Below are positions 7,609 through 15,903 of a stretch of DNA of 26,254 bases, in pieces (the first letter of the stretch is position 1; every line of letters starts with the position of its first letter). Origin of the DNA: Clostridia bacterium BRH_c25 (GTDB taxonomy: Bacteria > Bacillota_A > Clostridia > Lutisporales > Lutisporaceae); NCBI GenBank assembly GCA_001515955.1, contig LOES01000179.1:1-26254 (forward strand), written 5' to 3'. Both the position numbers and the translations under genes were made by a program. Under the pieces are notes generated by a model. The model was not told where the DNA came from and searched no databases. It was given only the letters and a program-made list of their open reading frames with translations.

Positions 7609-8472
7609 ATGTTTAATGACAAAACAATTGTTAATGATGCAGGCAGGAGGATTCACGACGAGGTATTCATAGAAAGTATAGATAGAAGAGAAAGAATAAG
7701 AAGGTTTCTCACAGCAAAACTGGGAATCGATGATGTCAGTGCAAGAGATGAGCAGCTTGCTGCCGATATGCTGGAACAACTTTTACGGGAAGATAATCCG
7801 CTGGTTAATGAGATTCTCGGGGATGCAGTTATATTTCTCAGTGAGCTGGAGGATGACGATGCTTATATACCGGTATTCGGGAATCGAAGCGGAAGGGCAA
7901 ACAGCTTCTATGACAGGTCAAAAGCAAAGGCCTATATTGATGCTTACTGGAAGAACTATAATCCCGCATATCCATCCTTTTCCCATGGCGGTGGAGATTG
8001 TACCAACTTTATTTCGCAGGTACTGTATGCAGGAGGACTGCCCTGGGCAGATGATAACAATCCGGCAAACCACAAGAAGAGTGTCAACTGGTATTGCAAG
8101 CCGGGTGCCACCAATAAAGACAGTGAGAAACGGATAACCTTCTCATGGAAGATAGCGGCAGTTTTCAAGGCACACTGGATTAAGAGGGTTGAATTGCATA
8201 AGATGTACAGCTACACAGAAGCAATCCGGAATATGAATGAGTTATCAGGTGAAGTATTTCTTGGGGATGTAGTACAATTCTGCTATTCCAGCGGTGTGCC
8301 TTATCATACTCTCGCTGTTACAGGTTTCAACAGGGATCCGGAGTACCATGTGAGGGATATTGTTCTGACATCCCATGATATCGATTCCAATACCCGTTCC
8401 CTTTACAGGACTATGCTTGAGTATCCTGCTGATTATAAGCTTAGAGTGTATAATATTAAGAAAGGACGATAG
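7609..8472 (+). CDS. Putative amidase-domain protein (Amidase_6-like cysteine peptidase/amidase)
   Basis: Start ATG 7609 follows GGAGGG (7597-7602) by 6 bases; upstream in-frame TTG 7561 has no ribosome binding site. The 287-aa protein has an N-terminal charged helical part (1-90) and a C-terminal papain-like putative amidase domain. The domain opens with DRSKAKAYIDAYWKNYNPAYP, has the catalytic Cys in GGGDCTNFISQVLYAGG (Cys131), and the His in GDVVQFCYSSGVPYHTLAVTG (His233). It ends with IVLTSHDIDSNTRSL. The domain family acts on peptides or cell-wall amides by inference from its NlpC/P60-like fold. There is no signal peptide or membrane segment, unlike many wall-acting relatives. Expression is probably controlled through the structured leader at 7382-7505. 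Confidence 0.85.
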   Translation: MFNDKTIVNDAGRRIHDEVFIESIDRRERIRRFLTAKLGIDDVSARDEQLAADMLEQLLREDNPLVNEILGDAVIFLSELEDDDAYIPVFGNRSGRANSFYDRSKAKAYIDAYWKNYNPAYPSFSHGGGDCTNFISQVLYAGGLPWADDNNPANHKKSVNWYCKPGATNKDSEKRITFSWKIAAVFKAHWIKRVELHKMYSYTEAIRNMNELSGEVFLGDVVQFCYSSGVPYHTLAVTGFNRDPEYHVRDIVLTSHDIDSNTRSLYRTMLEYPADYKLRVYNIKKGR

Positions 8473-8586
8473 TTTTTTTGATTGAGGCACAAAGCCTGAA
8501 GTGCGGGGGATAGCCAATTGAGAGGGTATGCCTTTGAAGAATTCTTATCCTTCAGTATAAACTGAAGAATGGGGCTAATGACAAAG

Positions 8587-8828
8587 TAGCGGCAATCGAA
8601 CAGCCATGTATAGCACGGTATAATATACAAATCTTGATGGTACTAAGGAACTACGCCAAAGAAAAGTCTAACGCCCTCAAATGGTCATCCTTGACCTTGA
8701 GGGCTTGCTTCGGCCTCCTTGCCTCGCATACGACTTTTCTAAGGCTCCGCTCCTAAGTACCATTAGCAAGCTTTGTATAAGTATCCCTTAGCTATGAACA
8801 TGGCTGCTTGCATAAGTATACACCGCTA
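8587..8828. mobile_element. About 240-bp imperfect palindrome (foldback/MITE-like element), noncoding
   Basis: Left and right halves pair over most of their length: TAGCGG (8587-8592) with CCGCTA (8823-8828), CAGCCATGT (8601-8609) with ACATGGCTG (8798-8806), ATAGC (8610-8614) with GCTAT (8791-8795), TATACAAA (8624-8631) with TTTGTATA (8772-8779), CTTG with CAAG, ATGGTACT (8637-8644) with AGTACCAT (8756-8763), and GAAAAGTC (8661-8668) with GACTTTTC (8732-8739). At the centre, GCCCTCAA (8673-8680) pairs with TTGAGGGC (8697-8704) and GGTCA with TGACC inside that. No ORF and no transposase are present. It could equally be a long hairpin RNA. The rest of the gene-free stretch 8473-8972 holds a 7-bp hairpin (CTTCAGT 8550-8556, ACTGAAG 8561-8567) and the regulatory region at 8893-8940. 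Confidence 0.6.
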
Positions 8829-8892
8829 TTCAGGCTATGAAACTTTTAGGTGGTTTGTAATCAAGCTTATCATATATAAATAATGATAACAA

Positions 8893-8940
8893 AAATAATA
8901 TATCATATATTGCATCATAAAATGATATATGATATATTAT
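8893..8940 (+). promoter_or_regulatory. Promoter with overlapping GntR operator (autoregulation)
   Basis: AATAATATATCATATAT (8893-8909) is perfectly inverted as ATATATGATATATTATT (8924-8940). The right half lies in a 20-bp sequence, AAATGATATATGATATATTA (8919-8938), that recurs exactly at 9757-9776 before the cyclase gene. A sigma-A promoter TTGCAT (8909-8914), 17 bases, TATATT (8932-8937) overlaps it, so a bound regulator would block transcription of its own gene at 8973. Confidence 0.65.
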
Positions 8941-8972
8941 TACTAAACAAATAAATAATGTAGGGTGATTAA

Positions 8973-9635
8973 ATGCAAAATGAAATTATTTTTACAACAA
9001 AGTCTGAATTTGTATTCAATACTATTAAAAACCGTATACTTGAGAATGTTTTAGAACCAGGCAGCGAATTGATTATTAGTAGAATTTCTGAAGAACTAAA
9101 TGTTTCAATCATACCTGTGAGAGAAGCTTTAAAGGCACTTGAATCTGAAGGGCTAGTAGAAATGGAGCCACATAAGTCGGCGAAAGTAGCTGATTTCAGT
9201 GTAGAAAAATTGAGGCAGATAATTACTATAAGAGCTGGCCTGGAAGGGTATGCTTCAAGACTTGCAGTTAGATATATCAACGATATTAATATGAAAAAAT
9301 TGGAGGATATCCTCCAGAATATGAAAAAAGCGATGGAAGCAGCAGATAGTGAAAATTTCAATTTATGTAACATGAAGTTTCACAGATACATATATCAGAT
9401 TCCCCCCTTTCCTATGTTATACGATATGATTATTAACGTGTGGGATGGAGGAAAATGGACCAGGTCTGTGTTTGCTATCAGTCCAAAACGAATGAGGACT
9501 TCACTGTCAGAACATATTGAAATTCTGGATGCAATTAAAGAAAAAAATGAAGATAAGGTAGAAAAGCTGGTACGAGAGCATCGTATGAACGCTGGATTAG
9601 AACTTGAAATAATGTCGAAATTGAAGCATGAGTGA
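8973..9635 (+). CDS. GntR/FadR-family (FCD) transcriptional regulator
   Basis: The 220-aa protein has an N-terminal winged helix (about 10-75; VFNTIKNRILENVLEPGSEL, ISEELNVSIIPVREALKALESEGLV) and a C-terminal all-helical FCD ligand domain (about 85-212) with the usual metal/ligand His pattern (MKFHRYIYQ, LSEHIEILDAI, VREHRMNAG). FCD regulators sense small organic acids, normally the substrate or an intermediate of the neighbouring pathway. It starts at an ATG after AGGGTGA. The next gene in the same direction is the cyclase; both are preceded by the same 20-bp operator-like sequence, so it probably represses itself and the catabolic operon 9857-15838. The inducer is unknown. Confidence 0.92.
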   Translation: MQNEIIFTTKSEFVFNTIKNRILENVLEPGSELIISRISEELNVSIIPVREALKALESEGLVEMEPHKSAKVADFSVEKLRQIITIRAGLEGYASRLAVRYINDINMKKLEDILQNMKKAMEAADSENFNLCNMKFHRYIYQIPPFPMLYDMIINVWDGGKWTRSVFAISPKRMRTSLSEHIEILDAIKEKNEDKVEKLVREHRMNAGLELEIMSKLKHE

Positions 9636-9756
9636 TATCTGAGCTTCTCAATATTATCTGCGTCACCACAGTCGCTGTCAGCAAGCAGGATTATTCTACC
9701 GGCTACCCTTTGTGTATTTATTGGAAGACTTTATATAGTTAATGTTACCATAAGTC

Positions 9757-9788
9757 AAATGATATATGATATATTACAGGGATATAAT
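9757..9788 (+). promoter_or_regulatory. GntR operator and -10 element of the cyclase/TRAP/AOR operon
   Basis: AAATGATATATGATATATTA (9757-9776) is an exact 20-bp copy of the sequence at 8919-8938. A TATAAT (9783-9788) follows 6 bases later, with no good -35, so the operator sits where the -35 would be. The ATG of the cyclase gene is 68 bases downstream. Confidence 0.65.
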
Positions 9789-9856
9789 AACATATTAACC
9801 ATATTATAGTATATCTGATATATAAATCCAAATTTAATTATTATAGGGAGGACAAT

Positions 9857-10624
9857 ATGTATAAAATAATTGATTTAAGTGTACATCATGAAAATAATGC
9901 TACTGAACCATTTCCACCAACAATTGAGCAATCACCACATTCCAAGGGGGTTCATAGACTTGCCAAGGTTGCTGGTGTAGAATATACTGATTTTCCTGAA
10001 CCTACTGCTTTGGCAACTGATTTTGTTTCTGCTTCTTCTCATTCCGGAACCCACGTTGATGCTCCATATCATTATGGCCCTTTAAGTGAAGGAAAGCCTT
10101 CAAAAACAATTGATGAAGTGCCGTTGGAATGGTGTGTAGGACCTGGCGTTGTACTTGATATGAGACATAAGCAGCCTGGAGATGAAATATTGGTAGAAGA
10201 TCTGGAAAATGCACTGGATAAAATCCAGTATGTATTAAAACCAGGAGATATAGTATTACTGCAAACCGGCTGTGACAAATATTGGGGAACTGATACTAAA
10301 ACATATTTAGCTATGCAGTCTGGACTTGGGATATCCGGATTAGACTGGTTGCTGGACAGAGGTATTAGAACAATTGGAATTGATGCATGGACACTGGATC
10401 GGCCTGTACAAGCTATGGTAGATTCATTTAAGAAAACCGGGGATAAAAATTATTTATGGGCTAGCCACTATCATGGACGAAAAAGAGAATATTTACAGAT
10501 TGAAAAGCTCGCGAATTTAGACAGTATACCTGAACCATATGGATTTTTCATATCAGCTCTTCCTATAAAAATAAAGGATGGAACGGCCGGGTGGTGTAGA
10601 GCTGTTGCAATTATTAATGAATAA
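9857..10624 (+). CDS. Cyclase-family metal-dependent hydrolase (kynurenine formamidase/isatin hydrolase-like)
   Basis: This cytoplasmic enzyme belongs to the Cyclase family (PF04199), whose known members hydrolyse N-formylkynurenine, isatin or related cyclic or formylated amides. The ATG follows GGGAGG by a short spacer. The 255-aa product has the family metal motif SHSGTHVDAPYHYG with His62, His66 and Asp68, a second block DIVLLQTGCDKYW, the segment TIGIDAWTLDRP, and a late His in WASHYHGRKREY. Length is normal. It is the first gene of the GntR-controlled cluster and probably opens or deacylates the imported compound, but the substrate cannot be read from sequence. Confidence 0.9.
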   Translation: MYKIIDLSVHHENNATEPFPPTIEQSPHSKGVHRLAKVAGVEYTDFPEPTALATDFVSASSHSGTHVDAPYHYGPLSEGKPSKTIDEVPLEWCVGPGVVLDMRHKQPGDEILVEDLENALDKIQYVLKPGDIVLLQTGCDKYWGTDTKTYLAMQSGLGISGLDWLLDRGIRTIGIDAWTLDRPVQAMVDSFKKTGDKNYLWASHYHGRKREYLQIEKLANLDSIPEPYGFFISALPIKIKDGTAGWCRAVAIINE

Positions 10625-10662
10625 TACAATGAGATTGGATTACTGTAAAGGATGTGATTGTG

Positions 10663-12573
10663 ATGATCGATAACAAAAGTATTCAGAAGCTTTTTCAAAA
10701 AATAGCCGGTGTTTTAGCTATAACTGTTGGAATATTTCATTTATTAAATATTAGTGGCATATATGTAGTTTCAAGTATGCCCCTTAGAGTTATCCATCTA
10801 ATGTTTATGCTGTCTATAGCATTATTAATAAAAATAAAAAAAGCAAACCCTACAAAATCTGATTACTTATTAAGAGCTTTAGGTATAATTTTAAGTTTTG
10901 CCATAGGAATTTATATTCTGTACAGATGGAAGGATATCATTGCAAGTGGTGGTGTTACAACCAGTTTAGATACATATTTCGGAATAGCTATGGTGTGTTT
11001 GATTTTAATTACTACGTGGAAGTCTATAGGAAGTGTACTTGCTGTAGTTGCAAGTATATTCCTGTTATATCCCTTTGTGGGACCGCAAATGCCGGGTATA
11101 CTGGAAAATAGAGCCTATAGTCTTGATAGAACATTTAGTTTTTTATTCGCATCAACTCAAGGTATTTATGGAATTCCAATTAGTGTTGCTGCAAGTTATA
11201 TTATTATATTTTGCATTTATGGTGCTTTTTTAAGCCAATTTGGAGCAGGAGAATTTCTATTTAAGTTTTCAGCATCCATTACATCCAAATTAGTTGCAGC
11301 TACTGCAAAAACTTCAATTATATTCAGTGCATTAATTGGTATGATCTCAGGTTCTGCCGCCGGCAATGTGGCGATAGCAGGTGCTATAACCATACCTATG
11401 ATGAAGAAAAGGGGATACAGCCCGGTAAAGGCCGGAGCTATACAAGCAGTAGCAGCTACGGGTGGACAAATTATGCCGCCTGTTATGGGGGCAGCCGCAT
11501 TTCTTATGGCTGAGATGATTGGTGAACCTTATAGTGGTATAATGAAAGCCGCATTTATTCCTGCGTTGCTATATTTCCTCTCTATTTTTATAATAGTTCA
11601 TTTGACAGCTCTAAAGGATAAGGTTGATCTTAAGGATGATAATCAGGAACAATACTCTTTGCTAGAGGTACTAAAAGAAGGTTGGCATTTTGCATTACCG
11701 ATTATAGCATTGCTATTTTTACTGGTTCAAGGTTATTCTCCATTTAAGTCGGCATTCTATTCGATAATAATACTTGTTATAGTATATACCATTAGTAAAG
11801 CCAAATTGTATATTACCACTAAACAAGGTTTATCTATAGCACTAGTGATTAAATTGGTAAAGAAGATATTAAAAGCAATTGAAAAAGGGGTTTATGATAC
11901 TGTTCCTATTGCTATTGCATGCGCCGTTTCGGGATTAATTGTCGGAGTTATTACAATGACAGGAATAGGTGCAAAATTAACTAATCTTATTATACAGGCC
12001 TCCAATGGACAGATGCTGATGGCAATGGTTTTTACAATGATAATTTCAATTATTCTTGGTATGGGGCTTCCTACGACAGCAGTTTACCTGATAGTTGCTT
12101 CTGTGGTAGCGCCAGCTTTGGTTAAAATGGGAATGCCACTTCTAACTGCACATTTATATGTATTTTTCTTTGGATGTATATCTACAATAACACCCCCTGT
12201 TGCATTAGCATCTTATGTCTCAGCCGGTATTGCAGATGCAGATATCAACAAGGTTGGCTGGGTCGCATTTAAGTATGGATTAGTAAGTTTTCTTTTACCA
12301 TATATGTTTGTTTACAGCCCTGCATTGTTATTGGAAGGATCAATTCTAGAGGTTATTATTTCTGTTGCGGTAAGCATTATTGGAGTGTATGTTATTTCAA
12401 TCAGTATTGTGGGCTTCTATAAAATCAATATTGATACTATTTACAGGATACTATTATTTATAGCCGGTATTCTTCTAGTGTACCAAGGATATATAACAGA
12501 TTTAATCGGATTTGCTATTATAGCAGCTATATTTTTTATTACGAATAAAAAGGCTTCTATTAAAGCGTTTTAA
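10663..12573 (+). CDS. TRAP transporter fused permease (4TM/12TM, TAXI type)
   Basis: This inner-membrane protein fuses the small (DctQ-like) and large (DctM-like) TRAP permease subunits, the form that partners with TAXI binding proteins in Na+- or H+-driven uptake of organic acids. Of the clustered starts, GTG 10660 and ATG 10663 are best placed behind AAAGGA (10647-10652). The 636-aa product is hydrophobic throughout. An N-terminal group of about four to five helices is followed by the DctM signatures GSAAGNVAIAGAITIPMMKKRGY, ATGGQIMPPVMGAAAFLMAE, GMGLPTTAVYLIVASVVAPAL and TPPVALASYVSAGIA. The likely binding protein is at 16080-17069. The gene is very AT-rich by eye. A hairpin spans its stop codon. 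Confidence 0.93.
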   Translation: MIDNKSIQKLFQKIAGVLAITVGIFHLLNISGIYVVSSMPLRVIHLMFMLSIALLIKIKKANPTKSDYLLRALGIILSFAIGIYILYRWKDIIASGGVTTSLDTYFGIAMVCLILITTWKSIGSVLAVVASIFLLYPFVGPQMPGILENRAYSLDRTFSFLFASTQGIYGIPISVAASYIIIFCIYGAFLSQFGAGEFLFKFSASITSKLVAATAKTSIIFSALIGMISGSAAGNVAIAGAITIPMMKKRGYSPVKAGAIQAVAATGGQIMPPVMGAAAFLMAEMIGEPYSGIMKAAFIPALLYFLSIFIIVHLTALKDKVDLKDDNQEQYSLLEVLKEGWHFALPIIALLFLLVQGYSPFKSAFYSIIILVIVYTISKAKLYITTKQGLSIALVIKLVKKILKAIEKGVYDTVPIAIACAVSGLIVGVITMTGIGAKLTNLIIQASNGQMLMAMVFTMIISIILGMGLPTTAVYLIVASVVAPALVKMGMPLLTAHLYVFFFGCISTITPPVALASYVSAGIADADINKVGWVAFKYGLVSFLLPYMFVYSPALLLEGSILEVIISVAVSIIGVYVISISIVGFYKINIDTIYRILLFIAGILLVYQGYITDLIGFAIIAAIFFITNKKASIKAF

Positions 12574-12592
12574 CAACCAAGGAAGCCTTTTT
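12547..12592 (+). terminator. Hairpin across the permease stop codon (possible attenuator)
   Basis: AAAAAGGCTTC (12547-12557) is perfectly complementary to GAAGCCTTTTT (12582-12592), enclosing the TAA at 12571-12573 in a 24-base loop. The 3' arm ends in a T-run. Ribosomes finishing the permease ORF would disrupt it, so it may only partly terminate. Confidence 0.5.
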
Positions 12593-12605
12593 GAAACTCG
12601 CTTAC

Positions 12606-12639
12606 GGGGCATGACAAATTAATGTAGAATGGATGCCCC
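12606..12639 (+). repeat. Second intergenic hairpin before the condensing-enzyme gene
   Basis: GGGGCAT (12606-12612) pairs with ATGCCCC (12633-12639) around a 20-base loop. No T-run follows. Together with 12547-12592 it makes two successive hairpins between permease and condensing enzyme, as in differential expression or mRNA processing within an operon. Confidence 0.55.
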
Positions 12640-12680
12640 TGCTCGTTATAAAAAATATGAGAAAGGAGTAATAAATTAAT

Positions 12681-13880
12681 ATGAATAATTGGAGAAATAA
12701 TGAAGAATGGTGGGTTAGTAGCTTTAACTATAAAAATGAGGTGATAGAACAATTTGATATAAATAGTAATATTGAAATCCATGATGCAACGTTAAGAGAT
12801 GGAGAACAGACACCGGGAATTGTTTTTAGCAGGAAAGAGAAAGTCGAAATCGCAAAGAGATTATCTGAAATAGGTGTACATAGAATTGAAGCTGGTATGC
12901 CGGCAGTTTCTATTGAAGATAGAAAGGCTATTGAGGATATTAAGAAAGAAAATCTAAAATCTAAAATATTTGGATTTGTCAGAGCTAAAGATGAAGACAT
13001 TATAATGTGCAAAGAATGTGGAGTAGATGGAGTAATTATTGAAGTACCTGTCAGTAAGCCTAAATTGGAAATGCAGTTTAAGTGGGATATAGAAAGAGTA
13101 TTAAATGATAGTATACATGCTATAAAAACTGCTAAGGAGATGGGGTTATACACTGTTTATTTTCCTTATGATACGACAAGAGCAGATGAACAAGATCTGG
13201 AGAGCTTGTTGGCAGGTATCATGAAAGAAACCCCTCCTGATTCAATAGGGCTTGTAGACACAATGGGATCAGCGTTACCAGCAGCAATAGGATATATGAC
13301 AAGGTTCTTAAAAGAAAAGACACATCTGCCTGTGGAGATTCATACTCATAATGATTTTGGATTAGCTCTGGCTAATAGTTTACAAGCTTTATTATCCGGT
13401 GCCAGTGTTGTTCACAGTTGTGTAAACGGTATGGGTGAACGTACAGGGAATTGTGCTCTGGAAGAAGTAATGGTTGTACTAAGACTGCTTCTAGGAATTG
13501 AAAACAATATGGACATAAAAAAGATGGTTGAATTATCAGAGTATATAGAAGAAATCACAGGGTATAAGATGTCTTTAAACAAACCTATAGTTGGTAAGGG
13601 GAACTTTACCCGTGAATCAGGTATAGGAGCAGACGCATTATTAAATACACCTTTAGCAATGTTTGCTATGAATCCTAAAATTTTGGGGAGAGAACCTAAA
13701 TTAGTTCTTGGTAAAAAAAGTGGGATGACATCAATTGGAGTAAAACTTCAAGAATTTCAAATTGATTTAAATGAAGAAGCTAAAAAAGCACTGTTAACAG
13801 ACGTTAAGAATGCAGGTATGGAGAGAAAAAGACTTATTACTGATGAAGAATTCTTGGGTTTTGTTAAAAAATATAAATAA
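12681..13880 (+). CDS. DRE-TIM metallolyase of the isopropylmalate/homocitrate synthase family
   Basis: Enzymes of this family join acetyl-CoA (or another acyl-CoA) to a 2-oxoacid, or run the reverse aldol cleavage, with a divalent metal in a TIM barrel. The 399-aa protein carries the N-terminal DRE motif HDATLRDGEQTPG (Arg39, Asp40), the metal-binding HTHNDFGLALANS (His221, His223) and the glycine-rich NGMGERTGNCALEEV. It ends with a short homocitrate-synthase-like tail (GREPKLVLGKKSG), without the leucine-binding LeuA regulatory domain. That makes a housekeeping leucine enzyme unlikely. Re-citrate synthase and homocitrate or citramalate synthase are all possible. GGAG at 12665-12668 precedes the ATG by a rather long 12 bases. 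Context says it acts in the same organic-acid pathway as the TRAP and AOR genes. Confidence 0.88.
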   Translation: MNNWRNNEEWWVSSFNYKNEVIEQFDINSNIEIHDATLRDGEQTPGIVFSRKEKVEIAKRLSEIGVHRIEAGMPAVSIEDRKAIEDIKKENLKSKIFGFVRAKDEDIIMCKECGVDGVIIEVPVSKPKLEMQFKWDIERVLNDSIHAIKTAKEMGLYTVYFPYDTTRADEQDLESLLAGIMKETPPDSIGLVDTMGSALPAAIGYMTRFLKEKTHLPVEIHTHNDFGLALANSLQALLSGASVVHSCVNGMGERTGNCALEEVMVVLRLLLGIENNMDIKKMVELSEYIEEITGYKMSLNKPIVGKGNFTRESGIGADALLNTPLAMFAMNPKILGREPKLVLGKKSGMTSIGVKLQEFQIDLNEEAKKALLTDVKNAGMERKRLITDEEFLGFVKKYK

Positions 13881-13933
13881 CAGAATTATTTTCAGATAGT
13901 TGAATTTTCTATATTAGATGAGGAGGGAGAAAA

Positions 13934-15838
13934 GTGGAAAATAAAACTGGAAGGATTGCAAGAATTAATTTAACCACCGGGAAAGTGGAAAATGAAAATT
14001 CTACCGATTACTATAAATGGTTAGGTGGAAGAGGATATGGAGTAAAGGTAATATTCAATGAAGTTAAAAAGGAGACAGATCCTTTATCCGAGGATAGTAA
14101 AATAGTAATTGCAGCCGGCTGTTTTACCGGTACATCCATACCTGGATCCTCAAGGATAAACATTATATCAAAGAATGTTTTAAATAACGGTATTTCCTAT
14201 TCAAGTGGAGGCGGAGATTTTGCTCCTGCTTTAAAAAAAGCCGGATTTGATGCACTTATTATTGAGGGAAAAGCAGAAAAACCCGTATACCTATATGTAT
14301 CGGATGGCAGGATTTTAATAAAAGATGCTGCCGGCGTATGGGGAAAAACAACATGGGATACTGAAGACGAGATAAGAACTGAATTAAAAAATGATAAATT
14401 GAAAATTGCTGCAATAGGTCCTGCAGGGGAAAACCTTTCAAAAGTAGCCTGTGTTATTATTGATAAGGCTCATGCAGCAGCATGGGGCGGTTGTGGTGCT
14501 GTTATGGGATCAAAGAATTTGAAGGCAGTAGTTGCAAATGATGCTAATGACTATGAAATAAGTATGTTTGACTCAAATAAGTTTGATAAAGAATGTAAAA
14601 GATATAAATGGATTTTATCAGCATCCGTACCCGCTTCAAATTTAAAAAGAGTAGGAACCCATGGTACCGCCGGTGCAGGAGGTTTGACCGGTAAAGCTCC
14701 GACTTCAGTAAGAAATTCATTGGATGAATATTGGGATCCCGAAAAAAATGAAAAAGTAGTGGAAAAATCTTATAAACAATATGAGAAAAAAAGGGTTACA
14801 TGTTTTAATTGCCCTATAGCATGTCTGCATTCTTATGAGATGGAATATAACGGAGAAATTGTAGAAGGGGTAGGTATGCATGCCAATTCTGTAAGGGGTT
14901 TTAGTTCCAATTGGGATGTTGATGATCCGGCGGCAGTATTTAAGGCACATACACTGTGTAATAAGTATGGGTTGGACGTTGATGGCACTTCTTCGACTAT
15001 AGCTTGGGCTATTGAGTGTTTTGAAAGCGGAATAATTGATACAAATGATACTTTTGGCGCTCAATTAAAATGGGGTAATGCAGATGAATTTTTAAAGCTT
15101 ATTGAGGATATGGCATATAGAAGAGGATTTGGAGAAATACTTTCAGAGGGAGTTTTTAAAGCTTCCCAGATAATTGGAAGGAATAGTATAGAAAATACAA
15201 TGCAAGTCAAGGGAGTAGGTATAAATGAACAGAGCTTACGAACTCATAAGGCATGGTCTCTTGGGATTGCTATAAGCACTAGAGGCAGTGGGCATGTAAG
15301 TGCTGCTCCGCAAACTGAAAAGCGTGGAATACCATCTGAAATCGGGGAATGGTTGTTTGATTGTCCTGAGGCTGGAATTCCCACTTCTTATAAAGGTAAG
15401 GGGAAACTGGTAGCCTGGTATGAAATATATAAAGCAATAGTTGATTCCATAGGAATTTGCTATTTTAATGCAGGCTGGTATGAGTTTACACTAGCTGATA
15501 TAAGTTACTATGCAGAGTTTTACAATGCATTGACAGGTATGAATATGAGTAATGAAGAAATGTGGGATATCGGAGAAAGGATAGTTAACCTGGAAAAGGC
15601 AATAAATACTGTTTATGCCGGTTTTACGCGCGAAGATGATTACCTTCCTAAACGTATAATGGAAATACCCGTTAGTGATGGTCCTTATAAAGGGGAATTA
15701 ATGGAGCGTGAAAAATATGATGAAATGCTTGAAGAATACTATGATGCACATGGCTGGGATACAGCAACAGGATTGCAAAAGCCGGAGACTTTAAAAAGAC
15801 TTGAACTGGAAGAAGTGATAAGTTTTTTAAGTAACTAA
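13934..15838 (+). CDS. Aldehyde ferredoxin oxidoreductase (tungsten/molybdenum pterin enzyme)
   Basis: AOR-family enzymes interconvert aldehydes and carboxylic acids with ferredoxin in the cytoplasm, using a bis-pterin tungsten cofactor and one [4Fe-4S] cluster. GTG 13934 follows GAGGAGGG at good spacing. The 634-aa product has the N-terminal pterin-binding domain (GRIARINLTTGKV, YKWLGGRGYGVK, AAGCFTGTSIPGSSR, IGPAGENLSKVAC, KAHAAAWGGCGAVMGSKNLKA). The cluster motif C-x2-C-x3-C is at Cys290, 293 and 297, and the fourth ligand is Cys509 (GICYFNAGW), the same arrangement as Pyrococcus AOR. Length is normal. It is the last gene of the GntR-controlled run and probably oxidises or reduces the acid/aldehyde product of the pathway. 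It ends in a 10-bp hairpin overlapping the stop. Confidence 0.95.
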   Translation: MENKTGRIARINLTTGKVENENSTDYYKWLGGRGYGVKVIFNEVKKETDPLSEDSKIVIAAGCFTGTSIPGSSRINIISKNVLNNGISYSSGGGDFAPALKKAGFDALIIEGKAEKPVYLYVSDGRILIKDAAGVWGKTTWDTEDEIRTELKNDKLKIAAIGPAGENLSKVACVIIDKAHAAAWGGCGAVMGSKNLKAVVANDANDYEISMFDSNKFDKECKRYKWILSASVPASNLKRVGTHGTAGAGGLTGKAPTSVRNSLDEYWDPEKNEKVVEKSYKQYEKKRVTCFNCPIACLHSYEMEYNGEIVEGVGMHANSVRGFSSNWDVDDPAAVFKAHTLCNKYGLDVDGTSSTIAWAIECFESGIIDTNDTFGAQLKWGNADEFLKLIEDMAYRRGFGEILSEGVFKASQIIGRNSIENTMQVKGVGINEQSLRTHKAWSLGIAISTRGSGHVSAAPQTEKRGIPSEIGEWLFDCPEAGIPTSYKGKGKLVAWYEIYKAIVDSIGICYFNAGWYEFTLADISYYAEFYNALTGMNMSNEEMWDIGERIVNLEKAINTVYAGFTREDDYLPKRIMEIPVSDGPYKGELMEREKYDEMLEEYYDAHGWDTATGLQKPETLKRLELEEVISFLSN

Positions 15839-15856
15839 AGTAAAAGTTACTTTAGT
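15834..15856 (+). repeat. Hairpin overlapping the AOR stop codon
   Basis: ACTAAAGTAA (15834-15843) pairs perfectly with TTACTTTAGT (15847-15856) around AAG. No T-run follows, so it is more likely an RNA end-protecting or processing stem than a full terminator. Confidence 0.55.
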
Positions 15857-15884
15857 CTCTATGGCAAAACGTTTTATATACTGA

Positions 15885-15903
15885 GAGGGGGTTGATTATG
15901 TAA
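15885..15903 (+). other. Orphan ribosome binding site followed by ATG-TAA (start-stop)
   Basis: GAGAGGGGG and an 8-base spacer lead to ATG (15898-15900), directly followed by the stop TAA (15901-15903). The site looks like a genuine initiation region without a gene. Its layout (GGGGG, spacer, ATTATG, then ATTAA) resembles the start of the binding-protein gene at 16080. It may be a decayed start left when the repeat at 15931 was inserted, or a start-stop regulatory ORF. Confidence 0.4.

Noticed and set aside
7730..8137. 135-codon overlapping frame inside the amidase gene
   Set aside because: It overlaps the conserved catalytic Cys region of the real gene in another frame and has no ribosome binding site.
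10654..10662. Upstream GTG starts for the TRAP permease
   Set aside because: GTG 10654 touches the ribosome binding site; GTG 10660 is possible but adds only one residue, so ATG 10663 was kept.
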